Source of the DNA: CBFHSD01 sp965658375
GTDB taxonomy: Bacteria; Bacteroidota; Bacteroidia; Flavobacteriales_G; Salibacteraceae
NCBI GenBank assembly: GCA_965658375.1
Contig: CBFHSD010000002.1
Span: 1 to 64,000 of the forward strand
Direction of reading: 5' to 3'
Length of the DNA stretch: 64,000 nucleotides
Position numbers and translations under genes: made by a program. Below the pieces are notes generated by a model. The model ran no database searches and was not told the origin of the DNA. It saw only the letters and a program-made list of their open reading frames with translations. Every line of letters starts with the position of its first letter. Position 1 is the stretch's first letter. Below, piece by piece: positions 25,909-34,927 of the stretch.

Positions 25909-27915
25909 CTACTTTTGTCCCTGAGCCTCAAGCTCTGCGGCTGTTGTAAAATACGCTTGCGCTTCAGTGGATCGGCCTAATTGCTGTAAGGTAATTGCTA
26001 GGTTTTTGACAATTAAGGAGTCATTTGGAGTAAGCTGGAGGGCTCGTTTAAAGTAGCGTTCAGCTTCTAACAGGTTCCCCTGCATTGCGTTGACAATACC
26101 TATCTTTTGTAAAATACCAGCATTGTTCGGCTGTATGTTGTTTGCTTGCAGCAAATATTGAAGTGAGGCATTAGGGTTTTGCAAGTTTTTCCCATAGTTC
26201 TCGGCAATACTTCCTAAAAGCTCAACATCATTTGGGCGATAGCTCAATGCTTTTAGGTAAGCATCATTGGCTTCCTGAAAACGTTGCTCTTGAATGAGCT
26301 TATTCCCGAGGTAAATCATATTTTGGGAAAAACGATCATCCCCAGGTTTTCGATCGGCACAATACCCAAAGTACTTTAAGGACTCGGCATAGTTGCCTGA
26401 TTCGTAGTATAGCTGTCCTAAAAGGTCTAGAGGTGCAAAGTATTGCGGGTAGATTTCTAGGCTGGTCTTTAAATGTTCAAATGCGGTTTGAATCAAATCA
26501 TTTTTTTCGTGTGAACCATCATTAAGCTGAGTGATTTCTTGAATCAAAGCTTGGCCGGCTCCCATATGTGCTTTTGCGGAACCTGAAGAGCTTACAACAT
26601 CCGTTAAAGACAGAGTGGTGTCGTTTTCCCATGCGGGCTGGCGGTTTAATGTGAGAAGAACAAAAACTGCGGCAACGCTGTAATAGATATACGTCACGGA
26701 GCTTGAAGTGAATTTTGATTTCACAAAGAGTACCGCACTTAAAATTAAGCCAAGTGATCCTATATACATGAATCGTTCATTCATGAATACCCCTAAAGGA
26801 AAAAACACATTGGAGACCAAAATGAAGGCTCCCGCGAAAAACCAAAGACCGTAAGACCAAGGTGTTTTTTTAACCAAGTTCTTGAATGCCAAGAATAAAA
26901 TACCAAGAGTAATGAGAATTCCCCCAAGACTTGCTGGGTGTGAAATGCTCGGGTAAGACACTTCATCAGTAACAAAAGGAAGATGAAAAGGATAATAGTC
27001 GTGTGTGAGTGGGTGGGGAAGAACATGAAGTTTGATATAAGCCAATACAGTTACGAAGATGGAGCCCCATTTTTCTTGAGTTGTGGCAAGCAAGAAAGGA
27101 TCGTTCATTAACTCATCTCCGGCACCGCCATTGGGTGTTCCCAAAACTGAAAAGCGAATGAAAATGTAAAAAAGGGCGGCTCCCAGAAAGATAGATCCAC
27201 TTTGAAAAGCATTTTTTATGGCTGCATTGCGAAAAAAATAGTCTGCAAGGGGTATTAAAGCTACAAAAGCAATGACTGATTCTTTGCTGAGCAAGCCTAA
27301 GAATAAAAGTCCAGCGGAGATTATTTTCCCCTTGGTTGAAGAGTCTTTTAAATGGAAATACCAAGCCCAAAGGGCAAATAGGAAACTCAATATTTCATCT
27401 CGGCCTTTAATATTGGCCACTGCTTCTACATGCAAAGGGTGAACCAAATAGAGGATTGCGATGATGAACGCTGTGCCTTTCCACCAAGTCTCTTCTTTAA
27501 AGTTGAAAAGTTGATTGAGCACTAGAAATATCAAGAGGCCACTTAGCCCATATAATAATGCATTTACGAAATGACTTACTCCAGGATTTTCGCCAAAAAA
27601 CTCCCATTCTATAGAATGTGTTGCCATAGTTAAAGGACGGTACCTGCCGCCTGAAACCAGCGCGGCCTTATTTAAGTCTTCAACAGGAACACCGTATTCT
27701 TCGGCCCAAAAGCCGTCCATAGAATCGTATTTGAATTGATCTGAAATACCGTCAAATCCTTTTTTTGTGATTTGATTGCCCACTACCATGATTTTATCAT
27801 CTAGTGCATAGTCATAAAAAAAGGTGGGACTGTATAAAAGGAAGCCGATGAGAAAAATTACCCATTTGCTTTTTGCAAGGGAATCGGTTAGCCGTTTGTC
27901 GGTATTATCTGCCAT
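25909..27915 (-). CDS. TMTC-like GT-C membrane protein with TPR repeats
   Basis: A 668-residue protein with about ten membrane helices in the first 430 residues and tetratricopeptide repeats in the last 200 (ALSYRPNDVELLGSIAENYG, ALQLTPNDSLIVKNLAITLQ). The first extracytoplasmic loop has YALDDKIMV, and the next has HPLHVEAVANIKGRDEILS. Both resemble the TMTC family of O-mannosyltransferases, which combine a GT-C fold with C-terminal TPRs. If so it would transfer a sugar from a lipid carrier to exported proteins. The fold assignment is firm; the reaction is inferred. It follows the asparaginase gene by 1 base. Confidence 0.78.
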   Translation of the reverse strand: MADNTDKRLTDSLAKSKWVIFLIGFLLYSPTFFYDYALDDKIMVVGNQITKKGFDGISDQFKYDSMDGFWAEEYGVPVEDLNKAALVSGGRYRPLTMATHSIEWEFFGENPGVSHFVNALLYGLSGLLIFLVLNQLFNFKEETWWKGTAFIIAILYLVHPLHVEAVANIKGRDEILSFLFALWAWYFHLKDSSTKGKIISAGLLFLGLLSKESVIAFVALIPLADYFFRNAAIKNAFQSGSIFLGAALFYIFIRFSVLGTPNGGAGDELMNDPFLLATTQEKWGSIFVTVLAYIKLHVLPHPLTHDYYPFHLPFVTDEVSYPSISHPASLGGILITLGILFLAFKNLVKKTPWSYGLWFFAGAFILVSNVFFPLGVFMNERFMYIGSLGLILSAVLFVKSKFTSSSVTYIYYSVAAVFVLLTLNRQPAWENDTTLSLTDVVSSSGSAKAHMGAGQALIQEITQLNDGSHEKNDLIQTAFEHLKTSLEIYPQYFAPLDLLGQLYYESGNYAESLKYFGYCADRKPGDDRFSQNMIYLGNKLIQEQRFQEANDAYLKALSYRPNDVELLGSIAENYGKNLQNPNASLQYLLQANNIQPNNAGILQKIGIVNAMQGNLLEAERYFKRALQLTPNDSLIVKNLAITLQQLGRSTEAQAYFTTAAELEAQGQK

Positions 27916-27916
27916 A

Positions 27917-28948
27917 CTAAAGGGTTATTTCTCCGCGAAGCGAGCAAGATAAATAATATTCAATTTCTTGTTTGGAGAAGTCGTAGCCCAAAAGATACAT
28001 CAGTTTAGTTACTGCCGCTTCAGTGGTCATGTCTGCACCGCTAAACACGCCAATTTCATTGAGTAAAGCGGAGGTGTCGTATTTGCCTTGATATACGGTT
28101 CCTGACTGACATTGGGACACATTTAAAATAAGTTTGCCTTGCTCTATGCTCTCTATCAATAAGTCAATGAACCAAGTTGCGGTACTCGCATTTCCAGCTC
28201 CATAGGTTAAAAGAACAATACCTCTAATATTTTCATTGAGTAATATCGGCTTCAATGCATTTTCACTAATCCCTGGGAAAAGATGCACAACAGCAACATC
28301 GGTGCTGTGCACGGTATTGACTTGAAGAGGTTTTCCGTTTGCTTTGTAGATGTAACGCTCTTTGTATTTGATGTGAACCCCAGCCTCTGCTAAAATCGGG
28401 TAATTGGGTGAATGAAACGCATCAAAATTTTCTGCACTGTACTTATAGGTTCGGTTTCCACGATACAATTTATACTCAAAATAAATTGCTACTTCGGGCA
28501 CCATCGCACTTCCATCTTCTTTTTTTGCTGCAGCTATTTCTAAGGCAGTTAGGAAGTTTTCTTTCCCATCTGTTCTGATTACACCCATGGGCAGTTGAGA
28601 CCCAGTTAAAATTACGGGTTTGGATAGGTTCTCTAAAGCGAAACTTAAGCCAGATGCTGTGTAAGCCATGGTATCTGAACCGTGCAGAATTACAAAGCCA
28701 TCGTAAGCATCGTATTGTTCTTTAATCATATTCGCAATAAACAGCCATATTCTTGGGTGCATATTACTCGAGTCAATAGTCTCTTCAAGTGTCTCTGTTG
28801 AGATGGAAATATCGAGTTTATTCAGCTCTGGAATTTGTGCGGTAAGGGAGTCAAAATCGCATGGCGCCAATGATGTTTTACCAGGAGCTTGAACCATTCC
28901 AATGGTTCCCCCAGTGTAAATAACCAATATGGATGTTTGTTTACTCAC
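27917..28948 (-). CDS. ansA: Type I (cytoplasmic) L-asparaginase
   Basis: A 343-residue enzyme that hydrolyses asparagine to aspartate and ammonia. It has the two threonine motifs of the family: ILVIYTGGTIGMVQ near the N-terminus (Thr12/Thr15) and GFVILHGSDTMAYTASGL at about residues 82-99. KPVILTGSQLPMG and the RGIVLLTYGAGNA loop are also typical. There is no signal peptide, which fits the cytoplasmic type I form. Its start overlaps the tatD stop by 8 bases, placing it in a purQ-tatD-ansA series on the minus strand. Confidence 0.93.
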   Translation of the reverse strand: MSKQTSILVIYTGGTIGMVQAPGKTSLAPCDFDSLTAQIPELNKLDISISTETLEETIDSSNMHPRIWLFIANMIKEQYDAYDGFVILHGSDTMAYTASGLSFALENLSKPVILTGSQLPMGVIRTDGKENFLTALEIAAAKKEDGSAMVPEVAIYFEYKLYRGNRTYKYSAENFDAFHSPNYPILAEAGVHIKYKERYIYKANGKPLQVNTVHSTDVAVVHLFPGISENALKPILLNENIRGIVLLTYGAGNASTATWFIDLLIESIEQGKLILNVSQCQSGTVYQGKYDTSALLNEIGVFSGADMTTEAAVTKLMYLLGYDFSKQEIEYYLSCSLRGEITL

Positions 28949-29711
28949 CGAGTAGTTCTATTGCATTTTTTGTTGTGATGGCCGCTACCTCATCTAATGG
29001 CTTCTCGAAAATATCGCAAAGTTTTAGAGCCACGAGCTCTAAATATTCAGGAATATTTTTTTTGCCTCTGTAGGGAGCTGGAGTAAGGTAAGGAGCGTCA
29101 GTTTCAAGAACTAAATCTTCCAAGCTCAACTCTTTTACCACTTTATCTAAGCCGCTATTTTTAAAAGTTACTACTCCACCAATTCCAAGTTTAAAATCTC
29201 CGTAATTGAGAATGTGATTGGCTCGTGCCAGCGAACCAGTGAAACAATGGAAAATTCCTTTCAGGTTCTCATCATTTTTACGGTCAAGTACGTCAAAAAT
29301 TTCGTCAAATGAATCTCTAGCGTGAATAACAATGGGTAAGCCGACTTTTTTCGCTAGATCTATTTGGTGTTCAAAAGCTCTAACCTGTTCTTTAATAAAG
29401 GTGCGATCCCAGTAAAGATCAATGCCAATTTCTCCAATCGCACATGCATGATGCTCTTTTAATTGTTGTTCAACAATCTTAAGTTCTTCTTCAAAATTCT
29501 CTTTCACAGAACAGGGATGAAGCCCGGTCATGATACGAGTTTGCTCTGGGTACGCACGATGAAGATCAAGCATATTTTCAATGTGCTCACTATCTATTGC
29601 AGGAAAGTAAAACTTGTTAATGTTCTTTTTTGAAGCTCTTTCAATGAGCGTGTCAATATCGTCTTTGAACTGGTCTAGATACAGGTGGGCATGCGTATCA
29701 ACCAATTGCAT
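28941..29711 (-). CDS. tatD: TatD-family metal-dependent DNase/hydrolase
   Basis: A 256-residue TIM-barrel metal hydrolase. Visible ligands are the DTHAHLYLDQF start (HxH), AIGEIGIDLYWDR (Glu), PIVIHARDSFDE (His), GIFHCFTGS (His) and LETDAPYLTP (Asp), i.e. the full TatD set. Family members have 3'-5' exonuclease or D-amino-acyl-tRNA-deacylase-like activities. The ATG shares a base with the purQ stop (TAATG), and the 3' end overlaps ansA by 8 bases. Confidence 0.93.
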   Translation of the reverse strand: MQLVDTHAHLYLDQFKDDIDTLIERASKKNINKFYFPAIDSEHIENMLDLHRAYPEQTRIMTGLHPCSVKENFEEELKIVEQQLKEHHACAIGEIGIDLYWDRTFIKEQVRAFEHQIDLAKKVGLPIVIHARDSFDEIFDVLDRKNDENLKGIFHCFTGSLARANHILNYGDFKLGIGGVVTFKNSGLDKVVKELSLEDLVLETDAPYLTPAPYRGKKNIPEYLELVALKLCDIFEKPLDEVAAITTKNAIELLGE

Positions 29712-30403
29712 TATGCAGAAATATTGTTTAAGATAGACTCAAAAAGTGCCAAGCCATCTTGGTTTCTCAACACAGCATCTGCAGCTCTTTCTGGGTGCGG
29801 CATCATACCAAATACGTTGCGATGCTTATTTGTTACACCAGCAATGTTATCTACAGAGCCATTTGGGTTGCTCTCATTGGTGACATTTCCCTGATCATCG
29901 CAATAACGGTAAAGCACTTGGTCATTGCCTTGAATTTCTTTCAATCCTTCTTCAGAAATATGGAAGTTTCCTTCGCCATGAGCAATAGGAATCTGATAAG
30001 CTTTATTCAAATCGTGGTTTGAGGTCACGATTGTATTGTTGGTGGCAGTTTTGAGATGAATATTTTTACAAATAAATTTTTGATTCGTGTTATGTAAAAG
30101 AGCACCTGGAAGAAGGTGAGACTCTGTTAAAATTTGGAACCCATTACAAACGCCCATTACATACCCACCTCTGTTGGCATGGTCAATAACTTCTTTCATG
30201 ATGGGAGAGAAACGAGCAATAGCTCCAGACCTTAGGTAGTCGCCATATGAAAACCCTCCAGGAAGTACAACAAAATCTGCGTCTTGTAAATCATGACTTT
30301 TATGCCATAATTCTACTACTTCTTGCTTCATGATGTCTCTTAAAACATACACCATGTCTTGATCGCAATTAGATCCCGGGAATGTGACTACGCCAAATTT
30401 CAT
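29711..30403 (-). CDS. purQ: Phosphoribosylformylglycinamidine synthase, glutaminase subunit
   Basis: A 230-residue class I glutamine amidotransferase: MKFGVVTFPGSNCDQD start, oxyanion region VVLPGGFSYGDYLRSGA, nucleophile Cys86 in MGVCNGFQ, and catalytic His/Glu in MMPHPERAAD. It supplies ammonia to the PurL synthase. ATG 30403 is chosen because a -7 box overlaps the longer frame start and because family members begin at MKFG. A separate PurQ implies a separate, smaller PurL elsewhere in this genome, since some Bacteroidota have one large fused enzyme (inference). Confidence 0.96.
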   Translation of the reverse strand: MKFGVVTFPGSNCDQDMVYVLRDIMKQEVVELWHKSHDLQDADFVVLPGGFSYGDYLRSGAIARFSPIMKEVIDHANRGGYVMGVCNGFQILTESHLLPGALLHNTNQKFICKNIHLKTATNNTIVTSNHDLNKAYQIPIAHGEGNFHISEEGLKEIQGNDQVLYRYCDDQGNVTNESNPNGSVDNIAGVTNKHRNVFGMMPHPERAADAVLRNQDGLALFESILNNISA

Positions 30404-30421
30404 AAGTTCAAAAATTTGCCG

Positions 30422-30429
30422 CAAAGGTA
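30422..30429 (-). promoter_or_regulatory. Predicted -7 element of purQ-tatD-ansA
   Basis: On the minus strand TACCTTTG matches TAnnTTTG exactly, 18 bases before ATG 30403. The -33 region shows no clear TTG. The position would give a leader of about 12 bases. Confidence 0.5.
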
Positions 30430-30478
30430 ATCTAAGAGGAGCGAACTAAGGAATGTGAAAGAAGTGTTTTTAGGTGGC

Positions 30479-31450
30479 TTAGGTGTAGAGTAAAAACAGG
30501 GCAGTAACAATAAAAAAGCCAAGAAATAAATTTGATTTCCAGAGCTTTTTTGGGCTGATAATAGAGAAAGACAGCATTAGAGACAATGGCAATGCTAGCA
30601 TGTGCACGTAAGTTTTATTAGTAAAAGTGATAATGGTTGGAGCCAAAATAAAAGTTAGGGCAATGAAGAAAAGTAGATTCAACATTTTTCGCACTCTAAC
30701 CGTGTTGCTTCTCAGAATTGAAAAGTAGATAGGGATAGATAGCAGCATGAGTGCTAGGATTAAATAGAATTCGTAAGCATTGGAAAGAAACGCTCTTGCT
30801 CCATGAAAGGCAATGGTGCCATAATTTGAGATATCAAAAGGATTCAAGCTTTCTTTTTCTAAAGCAAAGTATGCTGTATACAAAGTGAATAGTGGAAAGA
30901 AAACACCCCAGAGAAAGACAACGAATTCTCTGAAATTTAAGGTTTTAAACCAAACTATGCCAAACAACACGGCCAATAGCCATAGCGTAGAAGGAGGGAA
31001 AGAAATGAACGAAATGGAAAGGATTAAACCAAGAATGAATAAGTTAGATCGGCCATCATTGATAAGTGAAAGTTCAAACAATAAACCCGGAACAAAAGAA
31101 ATTAATAATAAGGAAAGGTGAGCTGGTTGAAAATAAATCAGGTCGGGAGCCAAAACCATAAGCAGTAAAAAGGAGAAAAATACTGCACTGTTATTACTCT
31201 GGGTAATTTTATTCGAGTTTACCCAATAATTCCATATCAACGCGGTAATTACCAAAGAGCTGATACCAAAGAGCATTGAAAGAATTCTGGAACCACTCGT
31301 AAATTGAATGATAAGTGTTGCAAACGCATTGGCGTCAATAGTGAGGTCAACAGGAGAAATCCATTCCATTGGAAGTCGCATTGCCAAAACAATCAAAAAG
31401 CCTATGAGAAAACTCGAAAGGTCACTTCTTCTAAAAATTCGTGCGAACAT
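30479..31450 (-). CDS. Polytopic membrane protein (DUF6427-like)
   Basis: A 323-residue protein with about ten membrane segments and very few charged loops. The N-terminus reads MFARIFRRSDLSSFLIGFL, resembling a Bacteroidota family that I recall as DUF6427, but this is recognition by pattern only. It has no catalytic motif that I can see. It is divergent from the small membrane protein gene at 31493, with 42 bases in between. Function unknown. Confidence 0.7.
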   Translation of the reverse strand: MFARIFRRSDLSSFLIGFLIVLAMRLPMEWISPVDLTIDANAFATLIIQFTSGSRILSMLFGISSLVITALIWNYWVNSNKITQSNNSAVFFSFLLLMVLAPDLIYFQPAHLSLLLISFVPGLLFELSLINDGRSNLFILGLILSISFISFPPSTLWLLAVLFGIVWFKTLNFREFVVFLWGVFFPLFTLYTAYFALEKESLNPFDISNYGTIAFHGARAFLSNAYEFYLILALMLLSIPIYFSILRSNTVRVRKMLNLLFFIALTFILAPTIITFTNKTYVHMLALPLSLMLSFSIISPKKLWKSNLFLGFFIVTALFLLYT

Positions 31451-31463
31451 TCAATAAGAATTC

Positions 31464-31471
31464 TAAATTTG
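31464..31471 (+). promoter_or_regulatory. Predicted -7 element of the 61-residue gene
   Basis: TAAATTTG matches TAnnTTTG and lies 21 bases before ATG 31493, within the 42-base divergent gap. The -33 position has no clear TTG, and it falls inside the start of the divergent gene. Confidence 0.45.
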
Positions 31472-31492
31472 TCGCAAACTAATGTAAAAGAC

Positions 31493-31678
31493 ATGACTTG
31501 GACAGAGTTTGTATATGCAATCGGAGATTTTTTTAAGTGGACTTTTGAACTTCTTCAAGCAGGAGGAAATCCTGTAAACAGTGTATTTATCGTAATAGGC
31601 ATCGCCATGCTTGTAGGCTGGGTTGTTCTTCAAATGCGATATAATAAAGAAGCACAAGCAAATGGTACTTTAGAGTAA
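31493..31678 (+). CDS. Small single-helix membrane protein (DUF6341-like)
   Basis: A 61-residue protein (MTWTEFVYAIGDFFKW...) with an amphipathic first half, one membrane helix (about residues 29-48) and a charged tail ending NGTLE. The frame is open further upstream, but ATG 31493 is placed right after a -7 box and gives a compact protein. Small proteins of this design are conserved in Flavobacteria next to DUF6427-type genes, as far as I recall; no function is known. A strong terminator follows 25 bases downstream. Confidence 0.7.
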   Translation: MTWTEFVYAIGDFFKWTFELLQAGGNPVNSVFIVIGIAMLVGWVVLQMRYNKEAQANGTLE

Positions 31679-31703
31679 AATCAAGTATTTTTATCATATT
31701 ACT

Positions 31704-31740
31704 AAAGGCTTTTCGGAAACATTCGAAAAGCCTTTTGCGT
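31704..31740 (+). terminator. Strong hairpin terminator
   Basis: A perfect 12-base stem (31704-31715 with 31724-31735) and an 8-base loop, followed by T-rich sequence (TTTTGCGTTTCT). It separates the 61-residue gene from the peptidase gene downstream. Confidence 0.75.
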
Positions 31741-31767
31741 TTCTAATAGACTATATTTTCCTCAACA

Positions 31768-33813
31768 ATGATCAAGACAGAAGAAAACCCTTTACTAAAG
31801 CCATTCAATACACGATTTAATACAACTCCGTTTCACTTAATCGCTACTAAGCATTTTATTCCTGCGCTAAAAACAGAAATTCAAAATGCAAAAGGTCAAA
31901 TCGAAGCGATCAAGTTAGATCCTAACCCACCAACGTTCGAAAACACAATAGAGCCTTTGGAGTTTTGCAGCTTAAAAGTAAACACGATTGCCGCAATCTT
32001 TTTCAATTTGAATAGCGCAGAAACCAGCGATGACATTCAAGAAGTAGCGCGTGAGTTTTCGCCAATGCTTTCTAAGTTTTCTAATGATATACAGTTAGAT
32101 GCCGCACTGTTCAGCAGAGTCGAAGAAGTTTGGGAGAAAAGAGCAACATATGATTTAGATTCTGAACAAAGTGTACTGCTCGAAAACACTTATAAAAGTT
32201 TTGTTCGAAATGGAGCGCGACTGGACCGCGATGAAAAAGAATTACTAAGAACAATTGATTCTAACTTATCCAAACTGTCTCTTCAGTATGGGGAGAACAT
32301 TTTAGCGGAGACGAATAAATTCATACTTCATTTAAACAACAGAGACTACATTATTGGATTGCCAGAAAGTGTTTGCCAAGCTGCTTCTTTAGAAGCCAAA
32401 CAAAGAGGTATGCAGGGTTGGGTCTTTACGCTTGATTATCCAAGTTACGTGCCGTTTATGACCCACTCTTCTAGAAGAGATTTGAGAGAGCAGATGTACA
32501 AGGCTTTTAGCTCAAGGGCTTTTAAAGAAGATGCTTTAGATAATAGAACCAATGTGCAACAAATAGTGCATCATAGGCATACACGTGCTCAACTCTTGGG
32601 TTATGAAACTCATGCTGACTTTGTTCTAGAAAAGCGGATGGCTAAGTCCTCAGAGGCGGTGAATGAATTCTTAAATACTTTACTAAACTATGCCAAACCT
32701 GCGGCTCAAATAGAGTTTGAAAAAGTGCAAAGCATTGCTTTAGAAGATGAGATTGGAGAATTAGAAAGATGGGATTGGGCCTATTATGCAGAAAAGTTGA
32801 AACAAAGAGAGTATTCACTCGATGATGAAATGCTCAAACCTTATTTTGAATTAAACAAAGTAGTGGGAGGAGTTTTTGAGACAGCTCAAAGACTTTACGG
32901 AATTACTTTTCATAAAAGACCAGATCTACCCGTTTACCATCATGATGTAATGACCTATGAGGTTATGGATGAAAAGGGAGAACATGTGGCCGTGTTTTAT
33001 GCAGATTTTCACCCAAGAAGTGGAAAAAGAGCCGGAGCTTGGATGACAAGCTACAGAAGCCAATTCGTAAAAGAAGAACTAGACCATAGACCTCATGTAT
33101 CTATTGTATGTAACTTCTCTAAACCTACCGATAAAACACCTGCTTTATTAACTTTTAATGAGGTAACAACTTTATTTCATGAGTTTGGACATGCTTTACA
33201 CGGGATGCTTGCCAAGGGGAAATACCCAAGCTTAAGTGGCACAAGTGTTTCATGGGATTTTGTAGAGCTTCCATCTCAAATAATGGAGAATTGGTGCTTT
33301 GAAAAAGAATGCCTTCAGTTGTTCGCAAGGCATTACGAGACCAATGCCATCATCCCGAATGAACTGATCGAAAAAATTAAAAAAGCTTCAACCTTTAATG
33401 AAGGGTATGCTACACTAAGACAATTGAGCTTTGGGCTTTTGGATATGAAATGGCATGGAACGGTTCCGGGCGAATTTGTTGATGTTGACGTGTATGAAAA
33501 AGAGTCTATGAGAGAAACTGATCTTTTTCCTGAAGTAGAAGATACGAATATGAGTGTTTCTTTTAGCCATATTTTTCAAGGCGGTTATTCAGCTGGATAT
33601 TACAGCTATAAATGGGCAGAGGTGCTAGATGCAGATGCTTTTGAGCTCTTCAAGCAAAAGGGAGTTTTTGATAAGGAAACCGCAAAAAGCTTCAAAGAAA
33701 ACATTTTGGAAAAAGGGGGAAGTGCTGATCCTATGGAATTGTACAAAAGCTTCAGAGGTGCTGAACCAGATCCGAAATCATTGTTACGCAGGTCAGGACT
33801 AATTAAAAAATAA
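31768..33813 (+). CDS. dcp: M3-family peptidyl-dipeptidase (Dcp type)
   Basis: A 681-residue zinc metallopeptidase with the motif FHEFGHALHG (His471, Glu472, His475) and a downstream glutamate in ELPSQIMENW. The N-terminal NPPTFENTIEPLE and AAIFFNLNSAETSDD match Dcp more closely than oligopeptidase A. There is no signal peptide, so it should act in the cytoplasm, degrading small peptides by removing C-terminal dipeptides. Length equals that of E. coli Dcp. Confidence 0.92.
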   Translation: MIKTEENPLLKPFNTRFNTTPFHLIATKHFIPALKTEIQNAKGQIEAIKLDPNPPTFENTIEPLEFCSLKVNTIAAIFFNLNSAETSDDIQEVAREFSPMLSKFSNDIQLDAALFSRVEEVWEKRATYDLDSEQSVLLENTYKSFVRNGARLDRDEKELLRTIDSNLSKLSLQYGENILAETNKFILHLNNRDYIIGLPESVCQAASLEAKQRGMQGWVFTLDYPSYVPFMTHSSRRDLREQMYKAFSSRAFKEDALDNRTNVQQIVHHRHTRAQLLGYETHADFVLEKRMAKSSEAVNEFLNTLLNYAKPAAQIEFEKVQSIALEDEIGELERWDWAYYAEKLKQREYSLDDEMLKPYFELNKVVGGVFETAQRLYGITFHKRPDLPVYHHDVMTYEVMDEKGEHVAVFYADFHPRSGKRAGAWMTSYRSQFVKEELDHRPHVSIVCNFSKPTDKTPALLTFNEVTTLFHEFGHALHGMLAKGKYPSLSGTSVSWDFVELPSQIMENWCFEKECLQLFARHYETNAIIPNELIEKIKKASTFNEGYATLRQLSFGLLDMKWHGTVPGEFVDVDVYEKESMRETDLFPEVEDTNMSVSFSHIFQGGYSAGYYSYKWAEVLDADAFELFKQKGVFDKETAKSFKENILEKGGSADPMELYKSFRGAEPDPKSLLRRSGLIKK

Positions 33814-33814
33814 A

Positions 33815-33843
33815 AAAACCGTTGGAGAGTATCCAACGGTTTT
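33815..33843. terminator. Bidirectional terminator between convergent genes
   Basis: A perfect 12-base stem (33815-33826 with 33832-33843) and a 5-base loop, with a run of A before and T within the stem on the plus strand. It sits between the dcp stop (33813) and the DUF2911 stop (33866) and can serve both strands. Confidence 0.85.
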
Positions 33844-33865
33844 CATAGATTAATTCAAAAGGAGA

Positions 33866-34705
33866 TTATTTCATCTTCTTCCACTTGTCAATATTTTCTG
33901 TATTCATTTTAATGTAAGGAGCATACTCAGCTTCCTCAGCCATTTTCAATGATTCTTGCGCAGTTTCAATCGCCATTTTATAGTCTTCATTCATTGCGTA
34001 AGCTTCACTAAGTGTTTTGATGTTCCAAAAACGCTTTTCCATTTCAACAGATTTTTTCGCATACTCCAATGCCATTTCTGGTTTTGTGTTGTTTGCTATG
34101 TAAAAATTTGCAGCATTGTTGTACACTCTAAAACCACGGTCTAACTCATTGATTGCAGATTCTATGTTCTTTTCAGAAGCGCTCATGTAATCTGTTTCAA
34201 TAGTCATTGATACAGCTACTTCGTCCCAAGCAATTACCATGTCTGCAGAACCAGAGGTAAGGTTGTCAAAATAAATCAACATACTTTCAGTCATGGTGTG
34301 TTTTGCGGGTGTAGCTTTAACGCTCACCAAGTTGTTTGCCTCTTCATAACCATCAGTTCCCCACTTGCCAGTAACGCTGTTGATCATGATTGTCCATTCA
34401 CTTTTACCAGGAATCGCAAAAACACTGTAATCTCCTTCGGGAATGTCTGTTCCGTTAATTTTCACTGTTCCATCAAAATGAATGTTGGTTGCTCCATTTG
34501 CACCTAATCTCCAAATCTTATCAAAAGGAACTAAATCTCCCCAAATGGTTCTGCCTTTTTTACTTGGTCTAGAATAGGCAACTGTTACATTATTTAAACC
34601 AATAGTTTGCACTGCAGTTGCTGATGGGCTTGGCATAGGTAAGTCTTGTGCATTCATCTGAAATGCGAATAAAACAGCGCTAGCCAATGTCAAAATCTTT
34701 TTCAT
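33866..34705 (-). CDS. DUF2911 secreted protein with TPR-like tail
   Basis: A 279-residue protein with signal peptide MKKILTLASAVLFAFQMNAQ; ATG 34705 is chosen because it starts that peptide. The DUF2911 domain follows: VTVAYSRPSKKGRTIWG, WRLGANGATNIHFD and PEGDYSVFAIPGKSEWTIMIN. The last 90 residues form helical repeats like a single TPR pair (NTKPEMALEYAKKSVEME, NEDYKMAIETAQESLKMA). It should be periplasmic. The biochemical role of DUF2911 is unknown. Confidence 0.88.
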   Translation of the reverse strand: MKKILTLASAVLFAFQMNAQDLPMPSPSATAVQTIGLNNVTVAYSRPSKKGRTIWGDLVPFDKIWRLGANGATNIHFDGTVKINGTDIPEGDYSVFAIPGKSEWTIMINSVTGKWGTDGYEEANNLVSVKATPAKHTMTESMLIYFDNLTSGSADMVIAWDEVAVSMTIETDYMSASEKNIESAINELDRGFRVYNNAANFYIANNTKPEMALEYAKKSVEMEKRFWNIKTLSEAYAMNEDYKMAIETAQESLKMAEEAEYAPYIKMNTENIDKWKKMK

Positions 34706-34893
34706 TCTATATATTTTTGGATTAAGAATTGGGACAAAGATGTACAACAATTGTTTACATGTAACGAATAGCTTCAATTAAGAACTTGATCTTTCCTTTT
34801 TTCGTTCCATTCTGTGATTCTACACCATTTGAGACCTCAAATCTTGAGCTTTTTTATCCCGTTAAATTCTGGGCTCAATCCTAACGTTTCTGT

Positions 34894-34901
34894 TACATTT
34901 G
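34894..34901 (+). promoter_or_regulatory. Predicted -7 element of the ALDH7-type gene
   Basis: TACATTTG matches TAnnTTTG and lies 27 bases before ATG 34928. It falls inside the upstream extension of the open frame and so supports the shorter start. No clear TTG -33 element is seen. Confidence 0.55.
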
Positions 34902-34927
34902 AAGGTTCAAATTCAAATAAAACAAAC

